Assembly (NCBI GenBank): GCA_028284185.1
Contig: JANQSG010000019.1
Location: 62,001 to 126,000 of the forward strand
Source: Kangiella sp.
Lineage (GTDB): Bacteria; Pseudomonadota; Gammaproteobacteria; Enterobacterales; Kangiellaceae
Length of the DNA stretch: 64,000 bases
Direction of reading: 5' to 3'
Shown: positions 8,781 to 18,013 of the stretch, in pieces
Position numbering within the stretch: position 1 is the stretch's first letter
Layout of the letters: the number at the start of each line of letters is the position of its first letter
Position numbers and translations under genes: made by a program
Notes under the pieces: generated by a model
Database searches by the model: none
What the model saw: the letters and a program-made list of their open reading frames with translations, nothing else
Told to the model about the DNA's origin: nothing

Positions 8781-9986
8781 TCATGATTTAAACCCCATAG
8801 CTTGACTGGCAAAGGTTTCTTTCAGTACCGGGGTAACGTCCATAATTTTTAACATTAAATTTCTGCTTATGGAAAGCGGCGCCCACTGATTACTAAATAA
8901 GCGCGCCAAAGTTTCTGTGATATTAATGGTTTGTTGGCGATCTTTTACCCTTCGTTTTTGATACTCACTTAAAGCTGTATAATTACCTGGATCAAACACT
9001 TGCTTCTCAGATAGTTTTTCATTAAAGAACGACTGCAAGGCACTAATATCCCTTAAAGCCAGGTTCAAACCCTGCCCTGCGATGGGGTGCAATGATTGCG
9101 CGGAATTACCCATTAGTAAGCAACGGCCTTTAATGGTATTGCCACTGACCAACTGTATTAAAGGGAATTTTTTTCGTTGTCCGACTTGTACAATTTTGCC
9201 CAGCCGACTGCCAAAAGTTTGTTCCAGTTTTTTTGCAAAGACTTGCTTATCCAAATTTAATAGTTCATCTGCTTCTTTATTTTTTCGCGACCAGACCACT
9301 GAAATTCGATTGTGGTTTAAGGGTAACAAAGCTAACGGCCCCTGATCAGTGAAGCGCTCAAAAGCCCAGTCATTGTGCGCCTGTTGGGTTTTAATATTGC
9401 AAACAATCGCGCTGGTTTGATAATCGGTTATTTCGGCATCAAAATGTAATTGTCTGCGCAAAGGCGAACGGGCACCATCCGCCAGCATAATCAAGCCTGC
9501 TGCAATCTTTTTACTTTCTCCATTTTGTTTGACTTCTAAAAAGGTTTGCTCAGTATTTTGCTCAATAGCTACCACCTCGGCAGGACAACAATAATCAATA
9601 TCAAGCTGCTGTAACCTGCTCAATAATACCTGTCCCAGACGCCAGTTTTCTACCACCGATCCCAAAGCCTCAAAACCATAATCCTGTGCATCGATTCGAG
9701 CAAAACCATAGTGCCCCTGATCAGAAACATGGATTTTTTTAATCGGCTGATGCCAATCACTGACCAGATCGTATAATCCTAGTTTATGCAAAAACTGCAA
9801 AGAAGCTTGAGACAAGGCCACCGTTCTATCATCAAAACTGGGCTGTTGTTGTGACTTGACTGCAAAAGCCTCAATCACTAGAACTTCTAGATGAATTTGT
9901 TTTAACGCTATGGCTAAGGTAGCACCCACTAAACCGCCGCCGACAATAACAATCGGGTATTTCGATTTGATTTCAGACAAATCCAT
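8781..9986 (-). CDS. ubiH: FAD-dependent ubiquinone-pathway hydroxylase, UbiH-like
   Basis: This is a paralogue of the next gene in the operon, with YPIVIVGGGLVGATLAIAL at the N-terminus, DGARSPLRRQL in the middle and LLMGNSAQSLHPIAGQGLNLA as the second FAD motif. The usual GD of that motif reads GN here. UbiH hydroxylates the 2-octaprenyl-6-methoxyphenol intermediate in ubiquinone synthesis. The symbol rests on position directly after pepP, as in E. coli. ATG at 9986 is preferred over a TTG two codons earlier. It follows the pepP stop by 13 bases in an apparent ygfB-pepP-ubiH-ubiI operon. Confidence 0.83.
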   Translation of the reverse strand: MDLSEIKSKYPIVIVGGGLVGATLAIALKQIHLEVLVIEAFAVKSQQQPSFDDRTVALSQASLQFLHKLGLYDLVSDWHQPIKKIHVSDQGHYGFARIDAQDYGFEALGSVVENWRLGQVLLSRLQQLDIDYCCPAEVVAIEQNTEQTFLEVKQNGESKKIAAGLIMLADGARSPLRRQLHFDAEITDYQTSAIVCNIKTQQAHNDWAFERFTDQGPLALLPLNHNRISVVWSRKNKEADELLNLDKQVFAKKLEQTFGSRLGKIVQVGQRKKFPLIQLVSGNTIKGRCLLMGNSAQSLHPIAGQGLNLALRDISALQSFFNEKLSEKQVFDPGNYTALSEYQKRRVKDRQQTINITETLARLFSNQWAPLSISRNLMLKIMDVTPVLKETFASQAMGFKS

Positions 9987-9999
9987 CACCAAGCCACCA

Positions 10000-11307
10000 T
10001 TAGCCTTTCATCAGTTTTTCAATATCGTGGCGACTTTTTGGCACTGCTTTTGATAACACATCACAACCCTTCTTAGTCACCAACACATCATCTTCGATAC
10101 GAATACCAATGCCACGCCATTTTTTAGCTACTTTTTTGCTCGCCTGCGGAATATAAATGCCAGGTTCTACCGTCAACACCATACCCACTTCCAATAAGCG
10201 CGGCTCGCCATGCACCTGATAATCACCAACATCATGCACATCAAGGCCAAGCCAATGACCAGTTTTGTGCATATAAAATTCTTTGTAGGTTTCGTTCTTT
10301 AAATTGTCTTGCAAAGAACCTTTTAGGATTTTCAAATCAATTAAACCCTGCGTGATTAGATGCACCGCTTTATCATGAATATCATTCCAGTGATTACCCG
10401 GTTTAACCATCTTAATGGCTGCCAATTGCGCACTTAACACCAAGTCATAAAGCAGTGCCTGTGGCTTGGAAAATTTACCATTAATCGGAATGGTTCGGGA
10501 AATATCAGAAGCATAATATTCAAATTCACAACCAGCATCCGTTAATAACAAATCACCATCACAAAGCTCTGATTGATTTTCAACATAGTGCAATATATTG
10601 GCATTATCACCTGCAGCAACAATTGATGGATAAGCTGCATAACGACAACCATTTTTTGCATAATGGTATTGCAGCTCGGCTTCCATATCCTGCTCAGTTT
10701 TACCAACCTCGCAGGCTTGCATCAGCGCCTTATGCGCTTTAGTCGAAGCATTGGCAGCAAAACGCATACGCTGTATTTCCGCCTGAGTTTTAATTAATCG
10801 CATCTCATGTAAATGATGCTTCAGATCGATCATTTCACCAGGTCGATTCTGTGCTTTTGTCGCAGAATTATTCAGCTGATTACGCCACTCCAGAATCTGT
10901 TGATCAAACTCAGGATTAACTCCCAACTCAAAATAGATCCGCTCTTTACCTTCCATCAAGCCAGGCAAAATATCGTCAATATCGGCAATCGGGAAAGCAT
11001 CATCAGCGCCCAGCTCAGCCATCACCCCTTCCTGGCCTAGACGCTTACCGTGCCAGGTTTCCTGTAAAGGATCTTTTTCACGATTAAAGATAATAAATTC
11101 GCCGTGTTTGCGTCCTGGAATTAATACCGCCACCGTTTCCGGTTCATCAAAACCCGTTAAATACCAGAAATCACTGTCCTGACGAAAATGGTAATGCACA
11201 TCACGGCTACGAACTTTTTCACTGGCGGCTGGCAAAATGGCAATAGAATTAGCCCCCATCCATTGCATCAGGCGTTTTCTGCGAGCGGCAAAATTAATCG
11301 GTTGCAT
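10000..11307 (-). CDS. pepP: Xaa-Pro aminopeptidase (aminopeptidase P II)
   Basis: PepP removes N-terminal residues that precede proline. The 435 residues match E. coli PepP. An N-terminal AMP_N domain (about 1-140) precedes the pita-bread catalytic fold. The dinuclear metal ligands are visible: two Asp in LLTDAGCEFEYYASDISRT, His in HKTGHWLGLDVHDVG, Glu in LTVEPGIYI and Glu in IRIEDDVLV. It sits between ygfB (14 bases away) and ubiH, the standard gammaproteobacterial order. Confidence 0.95.
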   Translation of the reverse strand: MQPINFAARRKRLMQWMGANSIAILPAASEKVRSRDVHYHFRQDSDFWYLTGFDEPETVAVLIPGRKHGEFIIFNREKDPLQETWHGKRLGQEGVMAELGADDAFPIADIDDILPGLMEGKERIYFELGVNPEFDQQILEWRNQLNNSATKAQNRPGEMIDLKHHLHEMRLIKTQAEIQRMRFAANASTKAHKALMQACEVGKTEQDMEAELQYHYAKNGCRYAAYPSIVAAGDNANILHYVENQSELCDGDLLLTDAGCEFEYYASDISRTIPINGKFSKPQALLYDLVLSAQLAAIKMVKPGNHWNDIHDKAVHLITQGLIDLKILKGSLQDNLKNETYKEFYMHKTGHWLGLDVHDVGDYQVHGEPRLLEVGMVLTVEPGIYIPQASKKVAKKWRGIGIRIEDDVLVTKKGCDVLSKAVPKSRHDIEKLMKG

Positions 11308-11321
11308 TTATTAATGCCCGC

Positions 11322-11876
11322 TTAATGGATAGCTTGCTGCTTTGCAGTATTGGGATCTGGCTCAGGCTGATTGGCCATAAAAATAATCTGGGCTGACATT
11401 TTAATGTGCTCACAAAGGGTCATATAGGCCTGTTCCAACTCCTCAGCTTCTTCAGTTTCACTATCGAGCTGAGCTATTTGTGCCAGATCTTGCATAGCCT
11501 CTTTAGCATCACCTGCTAATTCTTTTTCCTGTTTAATCAAGCCATAACCGGTTAAAAAGCCCTGTGTCCAATCAGCAAGCGCCAACAAACGTTGCGGCAA
11601 AGGGTAATCATCCTCTGGCACTATCAAATCAATACTGAAAGAATCCATCTGATAATCCTTTTGCGTAAAAGCCAGTAATTGCTCCAGGCCCTCGTAAGCC
11701 TCAGCTGGCAAAGGATCACCGGAATTTAGAAAGTTTGAAAGTTGTTGTTGCCAATGTCCATGTTCGGGCACAAAGCCGTGACTGACCAAACCGTGCAGCA
11801 TTCCTGATAACTGAGATGCTGACAGATCGGGCAAAAAATTCAGGCATAACTCATTGATTTGTGAATAATTAATCAC
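11322..11876 (-). CDS. ygfB: UPF0149 family protein YgfB
   Basis: This 184-residue acidic protein belongs to the UPF0149/YgfB family: an all-helical fold with the conserved HGLVSHG near residues 28-34 and LADWTQGFLTGYGL near 105-118. In Pseudomonas a YgfB protein is reported to modulate ampDh3 expression and beta-lactam tolerance. Whether that applies here is unknown. It is the first gene of the pepP-ubiH-ubiI operon, divergent from the zapA strip, an arrangement conserved across Gammaproteobacteria. Confidence 0.9.
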   Translation of the reverse strand: MINYSQINELCLNFLPDLSASQLSGMLHGLVSHGFVPEHGHWQQQLSNFLNSGDPLPAEAYEGLEQLLAFTQKDYQMDSFSIDLIVPEDDYPLPQRLLALADWTQGFLTGYGLIKQEKELAGDAKEAMQDLAQIAQLDSETEEAEELEQAYMTLCEHIKMSAQIIFMANQPEPDPNTAKQQAIH

Positions 11877-11937
11877 GAAAAACTATAACCTTATGGAAAC
11901 ACTAAAAGATAGATTAAGTTTACCCTTTGCCCTTTAC

Positions 11938-11981
11938 AAATCCCAGCCTAAATCTTAAAAGATCCCCTAAAACTGGGATTT
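11938..11981. promoter_or_regulatory. Inverted repeat in the ygfB/zapA divergent promoter region
   Basis: AAATCCCAG (11938-11946) and CTGGGATTT (11973-11981) are perfect 9-bp inverted arms around a 26-base spacer. They lie between two divergent operons. The dyad could bind a regulator or form a leader hairpin of the ygfB transcript; no function is known. Confidence 0.4.
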
Positions 11982-12006
11982 ATCAAAAATTAACGGTGCG
12001 CAAAGA

Positions 12007-12035
12007 TTGACCAAAAAACAGCATAACTTTATAGT
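12007..12035 (+). promoter_or_regulatory. Sigma-70 promoter of the zap operon
   Basis: TTGACC (12007-12012) and TATAGT (12030-12035) are spaced by exactly 17 bases, close to the -35/-10 consensus. Transcription would begin near 12042, about 30 bases before the first gene. Confidence 0.8.
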
Positions 12036-12070
12036 ATGCTTTAAGTAATACTTATAACTCTCTATAGAAT

Positions 12071-12274
12071 ATGGCAAATGCGCACTCAGAATTAGAACAA
12101 CTGGAAGCAAAAATTAATGTGCTGTTAGATCAGTTTGAGAAAATCAATACTGAAAACAATGCCTTACGCAATAAAGTCAGCCAAATGCACAATGAGAAAC
12201 AGCAATTGGTCCATAAAAATGAATCTGCGCGCAAGCAAATTGATCTGATGATCCAGCGCTTAAAAAGTATGTAG
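12071..12274 (+). CDS. TIGR02449-type coiled-coil protein (ZapB-like), upstream of zapA
   Basis: This 67-residue protein is almost entirely one heptad-rich coiled coil (LEQLEAKINVLLDQFEKINTE onward), without membrane or signal segments. Its size, composition and place directly before zapA match the TIGR02449 family, which resembles the division-ring factor ZapB. A role in Z-ring organisation with ZapA is inferred from context. Its promoter is the only clear one before zapA, 23 bases downstream, so the two are probably co-transcribed. Confidence 0.78.
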   Translation: MANAHSELEQLEAKINVLLDQFEKINTENNALRNKVSQMHNEKQQLVHKNESARKQIDLMIQRLKSM

Positions 12275-12297
12275 ATTTAAGCCGGTAGAATCTTACT

Positions 12298-12624
12298 ATG
12301 TCTAAATCAGAAGTTATCCCAGTCAATATTTCCATTCTTGGTAAAGAGTTTCAGGTTGCCAGTCCAGAAAGTGAGCACCAACAACTCATACAAGCAGCCA
12401 GTTTCCTGGATAAGCGTATGCGCGAAATTCGTGAATCCGGAAAAGTGGTTGGCTTAGACCGTATTGCCATTATGGCAGCATTAAACTTAAGTTACGAATT
12501 GTTAAATAAGTCCGACTCTGATCCCAAAGAAATCTCTATAATAAACAACAAGATGCAACAGCTCAGTGAAAAAATAGAACAATCACTGGAAAGCAGCAAA
12601 CAAATCGAGCTCACCAACGGCTAA
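12298..12624 (+). CDS. zapA: Cell division protein ZapA
   Basis: ZapA binds and bundles FtsZ filaments at mid-cell. The 108 residues show the conserved N-terminal head (PVNISILGKEFQVASPESE, then LIQAASFLDKRMREIR and RIAIMAALNLSYELL) and a C-terminal coiled coil. Length and order (zapA, 6S RNA, fthC) match E. coli. The stop lies about 20 bases before the predicted 6S RNA start. Confidence 0.94.
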   Translation: MSKSEVIPVNISILGKEFQVASPESEHQQLIQAASFLDKRMREIRESGKVVGLDRIAIMAALNLSYELLNKSDSDPKEISIINNKMQQLSEKIEQSLESSKQIELTNG

Positions 12625-12646
12625 TAACTTATGTTATGATAATTAT

Positions 12647-12820
12647 GCCTGGACTGTTCGTCAGTAGCGAACGTTCTTGAGCCGATAATATTTTTTTCGG
12701 GATGCCTTAGCTGGAAGTGTTGTGCAAGTCCGTTTCGACCGGAAAGCCTGATCATCCGCCTGGTTTCCCCCCTGAGCCTTTGGGTTCTAGGGCCTTTACC
12801 TACAACGGCAGTCTGGGTTT
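12647..12820 (+). ncRNA. ssrS: 6S RNA
   Basis: 6S RNA mimics an open promoter and sequesters sigma-70 RNA polymerase in stationary phase. The region lies between zapA and fthC, the standard 6S locus. The closing stem pairs GCCTGGACTG with CAGTCTGGGT (ending at 12818), with wobble pairs. CTTGAGCCGATAATAT, AAGCCTGATC and GAGCCTTTGGGTTC correspond to the conserved E. coli CUGAGCCGAUAUUU, AAGCCUUAAAA and GAACCAAGGGUUC segments. A TATGAT -10 box lies at 12635-12640. The length of about 174 nt is typical, and fthC begins four bases later, so read-through into it is likely, as in E. coli. Exact ends are estimates. Confidence 0.9.
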
Positions 12821-12823
12821 TTA

Positions 12824-13429
12824 ATGAGTTTAGCCATCGCACAAAAAAATCATTTGCGGGCGCGTATTAAGCATCAACGCAATACGTTGACTAAGCCTTT
12901 TATGGAGCGCTCTGCATTGGCTCTGATGGGCCATCTGTCTGCTGCCAAAATTATTGAGAATCATCAAAACCTGGCTTTTTATTTACCTACTAAAGGCGAA
13001 ATCAGCTGTTGGCCATTGATTGAATATGCCATGTCTCTTGGTAAAAGTTGCTTTTTACCCAAAGTGTTTCCTAACAATAAAAGAGGTATGTGGTTTTTGC
13101 CTTATGCAGGTCGCGAATCAATCAAGGCTGGAGCTTTTGGTATTGCTGAACCCACCGCCAACATCAAAGATGCCATTCGCCCCAGCCAACTCGATGTGAT
13201 TTTTATGCCACTGGTGGCTTTTGATAATTATGGCAATCGCGTCGGTATGGGTGGTGGTTATTATGATTCTGTTTTGAGTAATTTTGAGGATCAACAAAAA
13301 AGGCCTCAACTAGTAGGGCTGGCATATAATTTCCAACAGATCAATAAAGTGCCGTTGGAAAGCTGGGATATGAAAATGGATGCTGTTGCCACTCCTTCTT
13401 ATTATTTAAAATTTCCTTCTCAGGATTAA
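12824..13429 (+). CDS. fthC: 5-formyltetrahydrofolate cyclo-ligase
   Basis: This enzyme (YgfA/FAU1/MTHFS) uses ATP to convert 5-formyl-THF to 5,10-methenyl-THF and clears a folate by-product that inhibits one-carbon enzymes. The 201 residues contain the N-terminal basic segment RARIKHQRNTL and the strongly conserved DVIFMPLVAFDNYGNRVGMGGGYYD phosphate-binding region. The gene starts immediately after 6S RNA and probably shares its transcript. A one-carbon link to the gcv genes elsewhere in the window is plausible. Confidence 0.95.
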   Translation: MSLAIAQKNHLRARIKHQRNTLTKPFMERSALALMGHLSAAKIIENHQNLAFYLPTKGEISCWPLIEYAMSLGKSCFLPKVFPNNKRGMWFLPYAGRESIKAGAFGIAEPTANIKDAIRPSQLDVIFMPLVAFDNYGNRVGMGGGYYDSVLSNFEDQQKRPQLVGLAYNFQQINKVPLESWDMKMDAVATPSYYLKFPSQD

Positions 13430-13500
13430 ACCTAACAATTGGTTCCCGCTTGAATTACAATAAACACAAATAAACAGCTTAATTTTCATCAGGTAATAGT

Positions 13501-14178
13501 ATGAATCAAGATCAACTTAAGGCTTTAGTGGGCAAAGCAGCTGTTGATTATATTATAGAAGATGCCATTGTTGGAGTTGGCACTGGTTCAACGGTGAATT
13601 ACTTTATCGATGAACTGGCTAAAATAAAACATAAAATTAAAGGGGCGGTTTCCAGCTCAAAAGCCTCCACACAACGACTAGCCACTCACGGCATTGAAGT
13701 GTTTGATCTAAACCAGGTTTCTGATATACCCGTTTATGTTGATGGTGCCGATGAATCCAATCATTTATTGGCTTTAATCAAAGGCGGCGGCGGCGCCTTG
13801 ACTCGTGAGAAAATTATTGCTGCCGTTGCCAAACAATTCGTTTGTATTGTCGATGAATCTAAGTTAGTAAGGCGTTTGGGTGAATTTCCATTACCTGTTG
13901 AAGTTATTCCAATGGCACGCAGTTACGTCGCCCGCGAAATCGTCAAACTAGGTGGTGATCCGGTATATCGCAGTGGTTTTGTCACCGATAATGGTAACGT
14001 CATTCTGGATGTGCATGGCCTGGAAATTAATGAGCCAATGAAACTGGAGAACATTTTAAATGGCATCGTTGGAGTAGTTACCAATGGCCTGTTTGCCGAA
14101 CGTTCAGCCGATATTTTATTGCTAGGCAAAAATAACTCAGTAGAAACAATTAAAAGACCAAATTTAAACTTGAACTAA
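13501..14178 (+). CDS. rpiA: Ribose-5-phosphate isomerase A
   Basis: RpiA interconverts ribose 5-phosphate and ribulose 5-phosphate in the pentose phosphate pathway. The 225 residues carry the family signatures [39 protein letters not shown] (Asp and Lys of the active site) and CIVDESKLV. It follows fthC by 71 bases and overlaps the convergent lipoprotein gene by three bases at the stop codons. serA, its E. coli neighbour, is also nearby but beyond an inserted prsRK block. Confidence 0.96.
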   Translation: MNQDQLKALVGKAAVDYIIEDAIVGVGTGSTVNYFIDELAKIKHKIKGAVSSSKASTQRLATHGIEVFDLNQVSDIPVYVDGADESNHLLALIKGGGGALTREKIIAAVAKQFVCIVDESKLVRRLGEFPLPVEVIPMARSYVAREIVKLGGDPVYRSGFVTDNGNVILDVHGLEINEPMKLENILNGIVGVVTNGLFAERSADILLLGKNNSVETIKRPNLNLN

Positions 14179-14654
14179 TTTCGCCACCAACTGAGCATCT
14201 GGTTTTTGTGATCCCAGTAAATATGAAAAGGATCACAACCTCTATCCCCTTGTAGTAACAATCCTTCGCAATTAGCACATGATTTAAACCCTTCAGGACT
14301 AGGGTCCAGCTGATCCACTAAAGCATAATTTTGTCGCTCAAGTTGCAAACTGGCTTTGGAGCCACAAATAGCATTTTGTTGACTCGCTTTATTGATAAAA
14401 ATTTCTACAAAATCCATCTTGGTCACATCATCCTGCAAATAAACCGCAATGAATAAAGTTCGCTTACCAAAGCCGACCAATGCCCTTTCCTTTTGTCCAT
14501 CATTATTAATATCTACGTAAAGTTCTGGTTGGTTTTGCGACCAATCATGTTTTGTCCAACGCTCTGCCAAAGCTTCTGCCTCTGGATCAGAATCACAACT
14601 TAGTATTAAAAAACAAGCAACAAAAGTTATTAATGTCTTAATGTTGGATGCCAT
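14175..14654 (-). CDS. Putative lipoprotein, unknown function
   Basis: This 159-residue protein starts [20 protein letters not shown], a lipoprotein signal with lipobox Cys near residue 20. The mature part contains [21 protein letters not shown], a DxNxDGxxE Ca-binding-like (FG-GAP/VCBS-type) segment, and five further cysteines (CGSKAS, CANC, GCDPFH) that could form disulfides. I do not recognise the family. It overlaps the 3' end of prsR by 17 bases on the same strand, so it is probably translated with the PrsK/PrsR pair. Confidence 0.65.
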   Translation of the reverse strand: MASNIKTLITFVACFLILSCDSDPEAEALAERWTKHDWSQNQPELYVDINNDGQKERALVGFGKRTLFIAVYLQDDVTKMDFVEIFINKASQQNAICGSKASLQLERQNYALVDQLDPSPEGFKSCANCEGLLLQGDRGCDPFHIYWDHKNQMLSWWRN

Positions 14655-15990
14655 ACTTATCCATTAAGCTGTATAAAGTGGGACGGGTAACCCCTAATAA
14701 TTTCGATGCTTTAGAAATATTGCTGTTGGATAACACAATGGCTCTTTGAATAGCTCTTGATTCAGCAACCTCGCGCACCTGTCGTAGGTTCAATGGCATT
14801 TCTTCCAATTGACTTGGCTCTAACTGTAAATCAGCCACACTAATTTTGTTCGTTTCAGACATCACCACCGCAGACTTGATTTTATTTTCCAGTTCTCGAA
14901 CATTTCCTGGCCAGGAATAAGACTCCATTGCGTGCACCGCTTCCGAACTAAAGCCGCGAAAATTGCGTCCATACTGCTGATTAAACTTATCCAGTAAAGC
15001 CCGCGCAATTAATACTACATCACCATTGCGTTCAGCCAAAGATGGGATATTTAACGCCACCTCACTTAAACGATAAAACAAGTCTTCACGGAACTCACCG
15101 CTTTCCGCCAATTCAGTTAATGGCTGATGGGTTGCCGCTACAATTCTCACATCAACTTCAATCGAATCACGGCCACCAATACGTTCGATTTGCCGCTCTT
15201 GCAGAAAGCGCAACAATTTGGATTGTAATGGTAATGGCATATCACCAATTTCATCCAAAAATAAAGTGCCGCCATTAGCATGCTCAATTTTACCCAAAGT
15301 TTGTTTATTAGCACCGGTAAAAGCTCCAGCTTCATAACCAAACAATTCGCTTTCCAATAAATTCTCGGGGATCGCTGCACAGTTTATCGCCACCATTTTT
15401 TTATTACTGCGAGGACTAATATCGTGAATGGCTCTGGCTAATAATTCCTTGCCAGTGCCACTGTCGCCATACAGCATAACGCTGACATCGGTTGGCGCTA
15501 CTTTTTCAATTTTCTGACAAACCGCTAACATCTCTGGACTACTGGCGATAATGCCATGAAAGCTGTTGGTTTGACGCTTAAATAGATTACGATTATCTTC
15601 CTCCAAAGCTGCCAGTTCGAATGCCCTTTTGACAATAAGTGACAATTCCTCAGCCTGGATGGGTTTTTGATAATAATCATAAGCACCTAATTCCACCGCT
15701 TTTAAAGCTATATCTCTTTGATCATTACCAGTAACCACTATGACTTTTGTGGTTGGTGCAAGCTGTAATATCTCTTCCAGCAAAGCCAAACCAACGCTGG
15801 CATTGGCAGGATCCGGCGGCAAGCCTAAATCAAGAGTCACCACCTTGGGTTGGAATCGGCGCAGTTCAACAATGGCTGTTTGATGGCTATCTGCAAGCAC
15901 CACATTATATTCATCAAGCGACCATTTGAGTTGCTTTTGCAAACCCTGATCATCTTCAATCACCAATAAGTCCCATTTATCTTGTGTCAT
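14638..15990 (-). CDS. prsR: Sigma-54-dependent response regulator, PrsR type
   Basis: This 450-residue regulator matches PrsR of PEP-CTERM/exosortase systems. The receiver domain (1-120) has the phospho-acceptor Asp54 in VVTLDLGLP. The AAA+ domain carries Walker A GDSGTGKE, an intact GAFTGA loop that contacts sigma-54, and the GGTLFLDEIGDMPL Walker B region. The C-terminal Fis-type HTH reads NISKASKLLGVTRPTLYSLM. It follows prsK by 17 bases. In known systems the pair drives -24/-12 promoters of exopolysaccharide and PEP-CTERM genes. No exosortase gene or PEP-CTERM target was noticed here. Confidence 0.88.
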   Translation of the reverse strand: MTQDKWDLLVIEDDQGLQKQLKWSLDEYNVVLADSHQTAIVELRRFQPKVVTLDLGLPPDPANASVGLALLEEILQLAPTTKVIVVTGNDQRDIALKAVELGAYDYYQKPIQAEELSLIVKRAFELAALEEDNRNLFKRQTNSFHGIIASSPEMLAVCQKIEKVAPTDVSVMLYGDSGTGKELLARAIHDISPRSNKKMVAINCAAIPENLLESELFGYEAGAFTGANKQTLGKIEHANGGTLFLDEIGDMPLPLQSKLLRFLQERQIERIGGRDSIEVDVRIVAATHQPLTELAESGEFREDLFYRLSEVALNIPSLAERNGDVVLIARALLDKFNQQYGRNFRGFSSEAVHAMESYSWPGNVRELENKIKSAVVMSETNKISVADLQLEPSQLEEMPLNLRQVREVAESRAIQRAIVLSNSNISKASKLLGVTRPTLYSLMDKYGIQH

Positions 15991-16007
15991 GCTTATCCCC
16001 TGTTATG

Positions 16008-17450
16008 CTATCCCACAATTGTCGACATAATTACCGTACAATGAGTGCCTTCGCCCAAGCGACTGCGTATTATTAAATCACCGTCAAAGCTTTGGAGCAA
16101 ATAACGGCATTGATAAACGCCAATGCCCATTCCAGCGCTTCCTTTAGTGGTTTCAAACGGTTTAAATAAACTGTCTCGCATGAACTCTTCGCTCATGCCC
16201 ACCCCTTGATCAATGATATGCCAAAAAAGATCACCTGCCTCCAGTTCCATTTTATGTTGCACCCGTGGCTTTTGATCGAGCTTTTTTTGCAACATGGCTT
16301 CTCGAGCATTCTGATCCAGGTGTAAAATAACATTGACTAGCTGCGCTTCATCACCAACCACCTGAATATTCGGGATCTCTCCATCAATAGTAATTTCAGG
16401 ATTGTTAGCTTGAATATTTTTTACCAGTTGCTGCAAATTAGTTTGCGCCAACTCCACCTTCGGCAGTTCCTTTTTTTGCAGCTGCTCCAACATCTTATGT
16501 AAACGTTTATTGGCACTTTCCACCGTATCAAAAGCATCCTGAATAAAATCAGGATTAGAACCGAATTTATTGGCGTTTTGTGATATTAGCTGAAGTTGAG
16601 CCAAGACATTTTTAATGTCGTGCACCACAAAAGTTGAAACCCGATTAAAGGCTTCCAGCTGGCGCTGCTCATAAATTTTTGAGGTCGCTTCATATAAACC
16701 TAAATAACTGGCCATTTGCTGACCAGCAGCTTTTAATAAATCATGATCTTCCCAGTTCAAACTGTGAGTATCATCCAGACTCTTTAGTCCGACAATAGCC
16801 ACCAATTCATTTTCACGCCGCAAAGGCACAAAAATATCCACATCAGTATAATTAAAGTTATCCAAGTTAAGCTTTAAAGACTTATATAGCCGAGGATTGG
16901 TTTTAAATTCTTTAATATCAACTACCCAATTGGAGCGCTGCATAAAATCAATCAAAGCCTTCGGCAATATAAAATTTTGCTGGTTTTGCAGTGGTGAGTT
17001 CCAATGATTTGCAAAACTGAATCGATTCCCCGCCAGCGACCACAACTTTCCGCCAGAGCTATTAACCATATTAGCTAAAGCTTTAATCGCTTGCGGGTAA
17101 AAGTCCACCTGTTGGTGCGCATGGTCAAGCGCACTATTAAAACCGAGCCAGGACTCTCGATAATCGTATTTGTAGAGGGAAAAGGCTTTGGCCAATTTGA
17201 TTTTAATCTGACTACGCTTGTGTTTATCACGACTGAACCAAACAATGGATAGCAGCAGTAATACAGCCGACAGTGCCAAAGCGATGGTTACGAGCAAATT
17301 ACCGGAAACCTGATTACTGAACAGGATCAAAAAAGTTGCTATCACCATAAATAGCACAGCCAACGGCCAAAAGTAGCGGCTGCCGTGCCACCGCAAAATG
17401 ACCAAAAGCAACAACATCAGCAGCAAACTCAGTGCTGAAATCAACCCCAT
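16008..17450 (-). CDS. prsK: Membrane histidine kinase, PrsK type, short N-terminus
   Basis: This is the likely partner of the adjacent PrsR. About three hydrophobic segments occupy residues 1-75. A GAF-like region (about 120-255) precedes the phospho-acceptor His277 in RVSTFVVHDIKNVLAQLQL, and the HATPase domain ends in GMGIGVYQCRYLLQSFDG. VVHDIKN is the PrsK-type H-box. Family members usually carry a longer multi-pass N-terminus of around 300 residues, so at 480 residues this one seems short. An in-frame stop lies 15 bases upstream of the ATG, so the start is not misplaced. It probably phosphorylates PrsR. Confidence 0.85.
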   Translation of the reverse strand: MGLISALSLLLMLLLLVILRWHGSRYFWPLAVLFMVIATFLILFSNQVSGNLLVTIALALSAVLLLLSIVWFSRDKHKRSQIKIKLAKAFSLYKYDYRESWLGFNSALDHAHQQVDFYPQAIKALANMVNSSGGKLWSLAGNRFSFANHWNSPLQNQQNFILPKALIDFMQRSNWVVDIKEFKTNPRLYKSLKLNLDNFNYTDVDIFVPLRRENELVAIVGLKSLDDTHSLNWEDHDLLKAAGQQMASYLGLYEATSKIYEQRQLEAFNRVSTFVVHDIKNVLAQLQLISQNANKFGSNPDFIQDAFDTVESANKRLHKMLEQLQKKELPKVELAQTNLQQLVKNIQANNPEITIDGEIPNIQVVGDEAQLVNVILHLDQNAREAMLQKKLDQKPRVQHKMELEAGDLFWHIIDQGVGMSEEFMRDSLFKPFETTKGSAGMGIGVYQCRYLLQSFDGDLIIRSRLGEGTHCTVIMSTIVG

Positions 17451-17539
17451 TGTTATTCGATTTTAGGTGAGTTATCTCTTTGTTATAAAAGAAATTTTAG
17501 AAAATTGCCAATTTTTAGATAAGTTGTATGGTGAAAATG

Positions 17540-17803
17540 TTAAATGGCTGTAGCCGCCTGCTGAATATCGATAAACTCTAACAGGCTAGTCACCGACTCA
17601 AAAGCATCACCAGTCAGCTCATCTTCAGCAATTTCAATGGCAAAATGCTCTTCCAGTTCCATCAAAATGGAAACAATAGCCATAGAGTCAAACTCCGGAA
17701 AATTACCCAGTAATAGCGTATCTTCAGCAAATTCATCAGCATCAATAGACAGGGTTTCACTTAGAATAGCAATTAATCTGTCTAAATTAGGGTTTACAGG
17801 CAT
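17540..17803 (-). CDS. Acyl carrier protein, exosortase-cluster type
   Basis: This 87-residue protein has a four-helix ACP fold with the phosphopantetheine Ser in PEFDSMAIVSILMELEEHF (Ser40). ATG at 17803 is chosen because TGAGG (17810-17814 complement) sits six bases upstream. Its sequence is unlike housekeeping AcpP (no DSLDTVELVM). ACPs of this kind occur in exosortase-A associated loci beside acyl-CoA ligases and PLP decarboxylases, none of which is here. Its position 89 bp upstream of prsK fits that association. Its acyl substrate is unknown. Confidence 0.82.
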   Translation of the reverse strand: MPVNPNLDRLIAILSETLSIDADEFAEDTLLLGNFPEFDSMAIVSILMELEEHFAIEIAEDELTGDAFESVTSLLEFIDIQQAATAI

Positions 17804-18013
17804 TAACAACCTCAATATCAATTAAAACTATAAGCTCAATCGCTTCTATAGGTGGCGACTAACCGAGCGGCGCACATTGTATCAGGATAGGCAGCCAAGA
17901 TCGCCTAATTCCCACACTTTTTTACAGTATCAAAAATTTCCACCAGAAAGGCTTCCACCTACCAGCTTGATTTGTTTAAAATGAGCTTAATCTATCCTAA
18001 GCTTCAATGAGCC

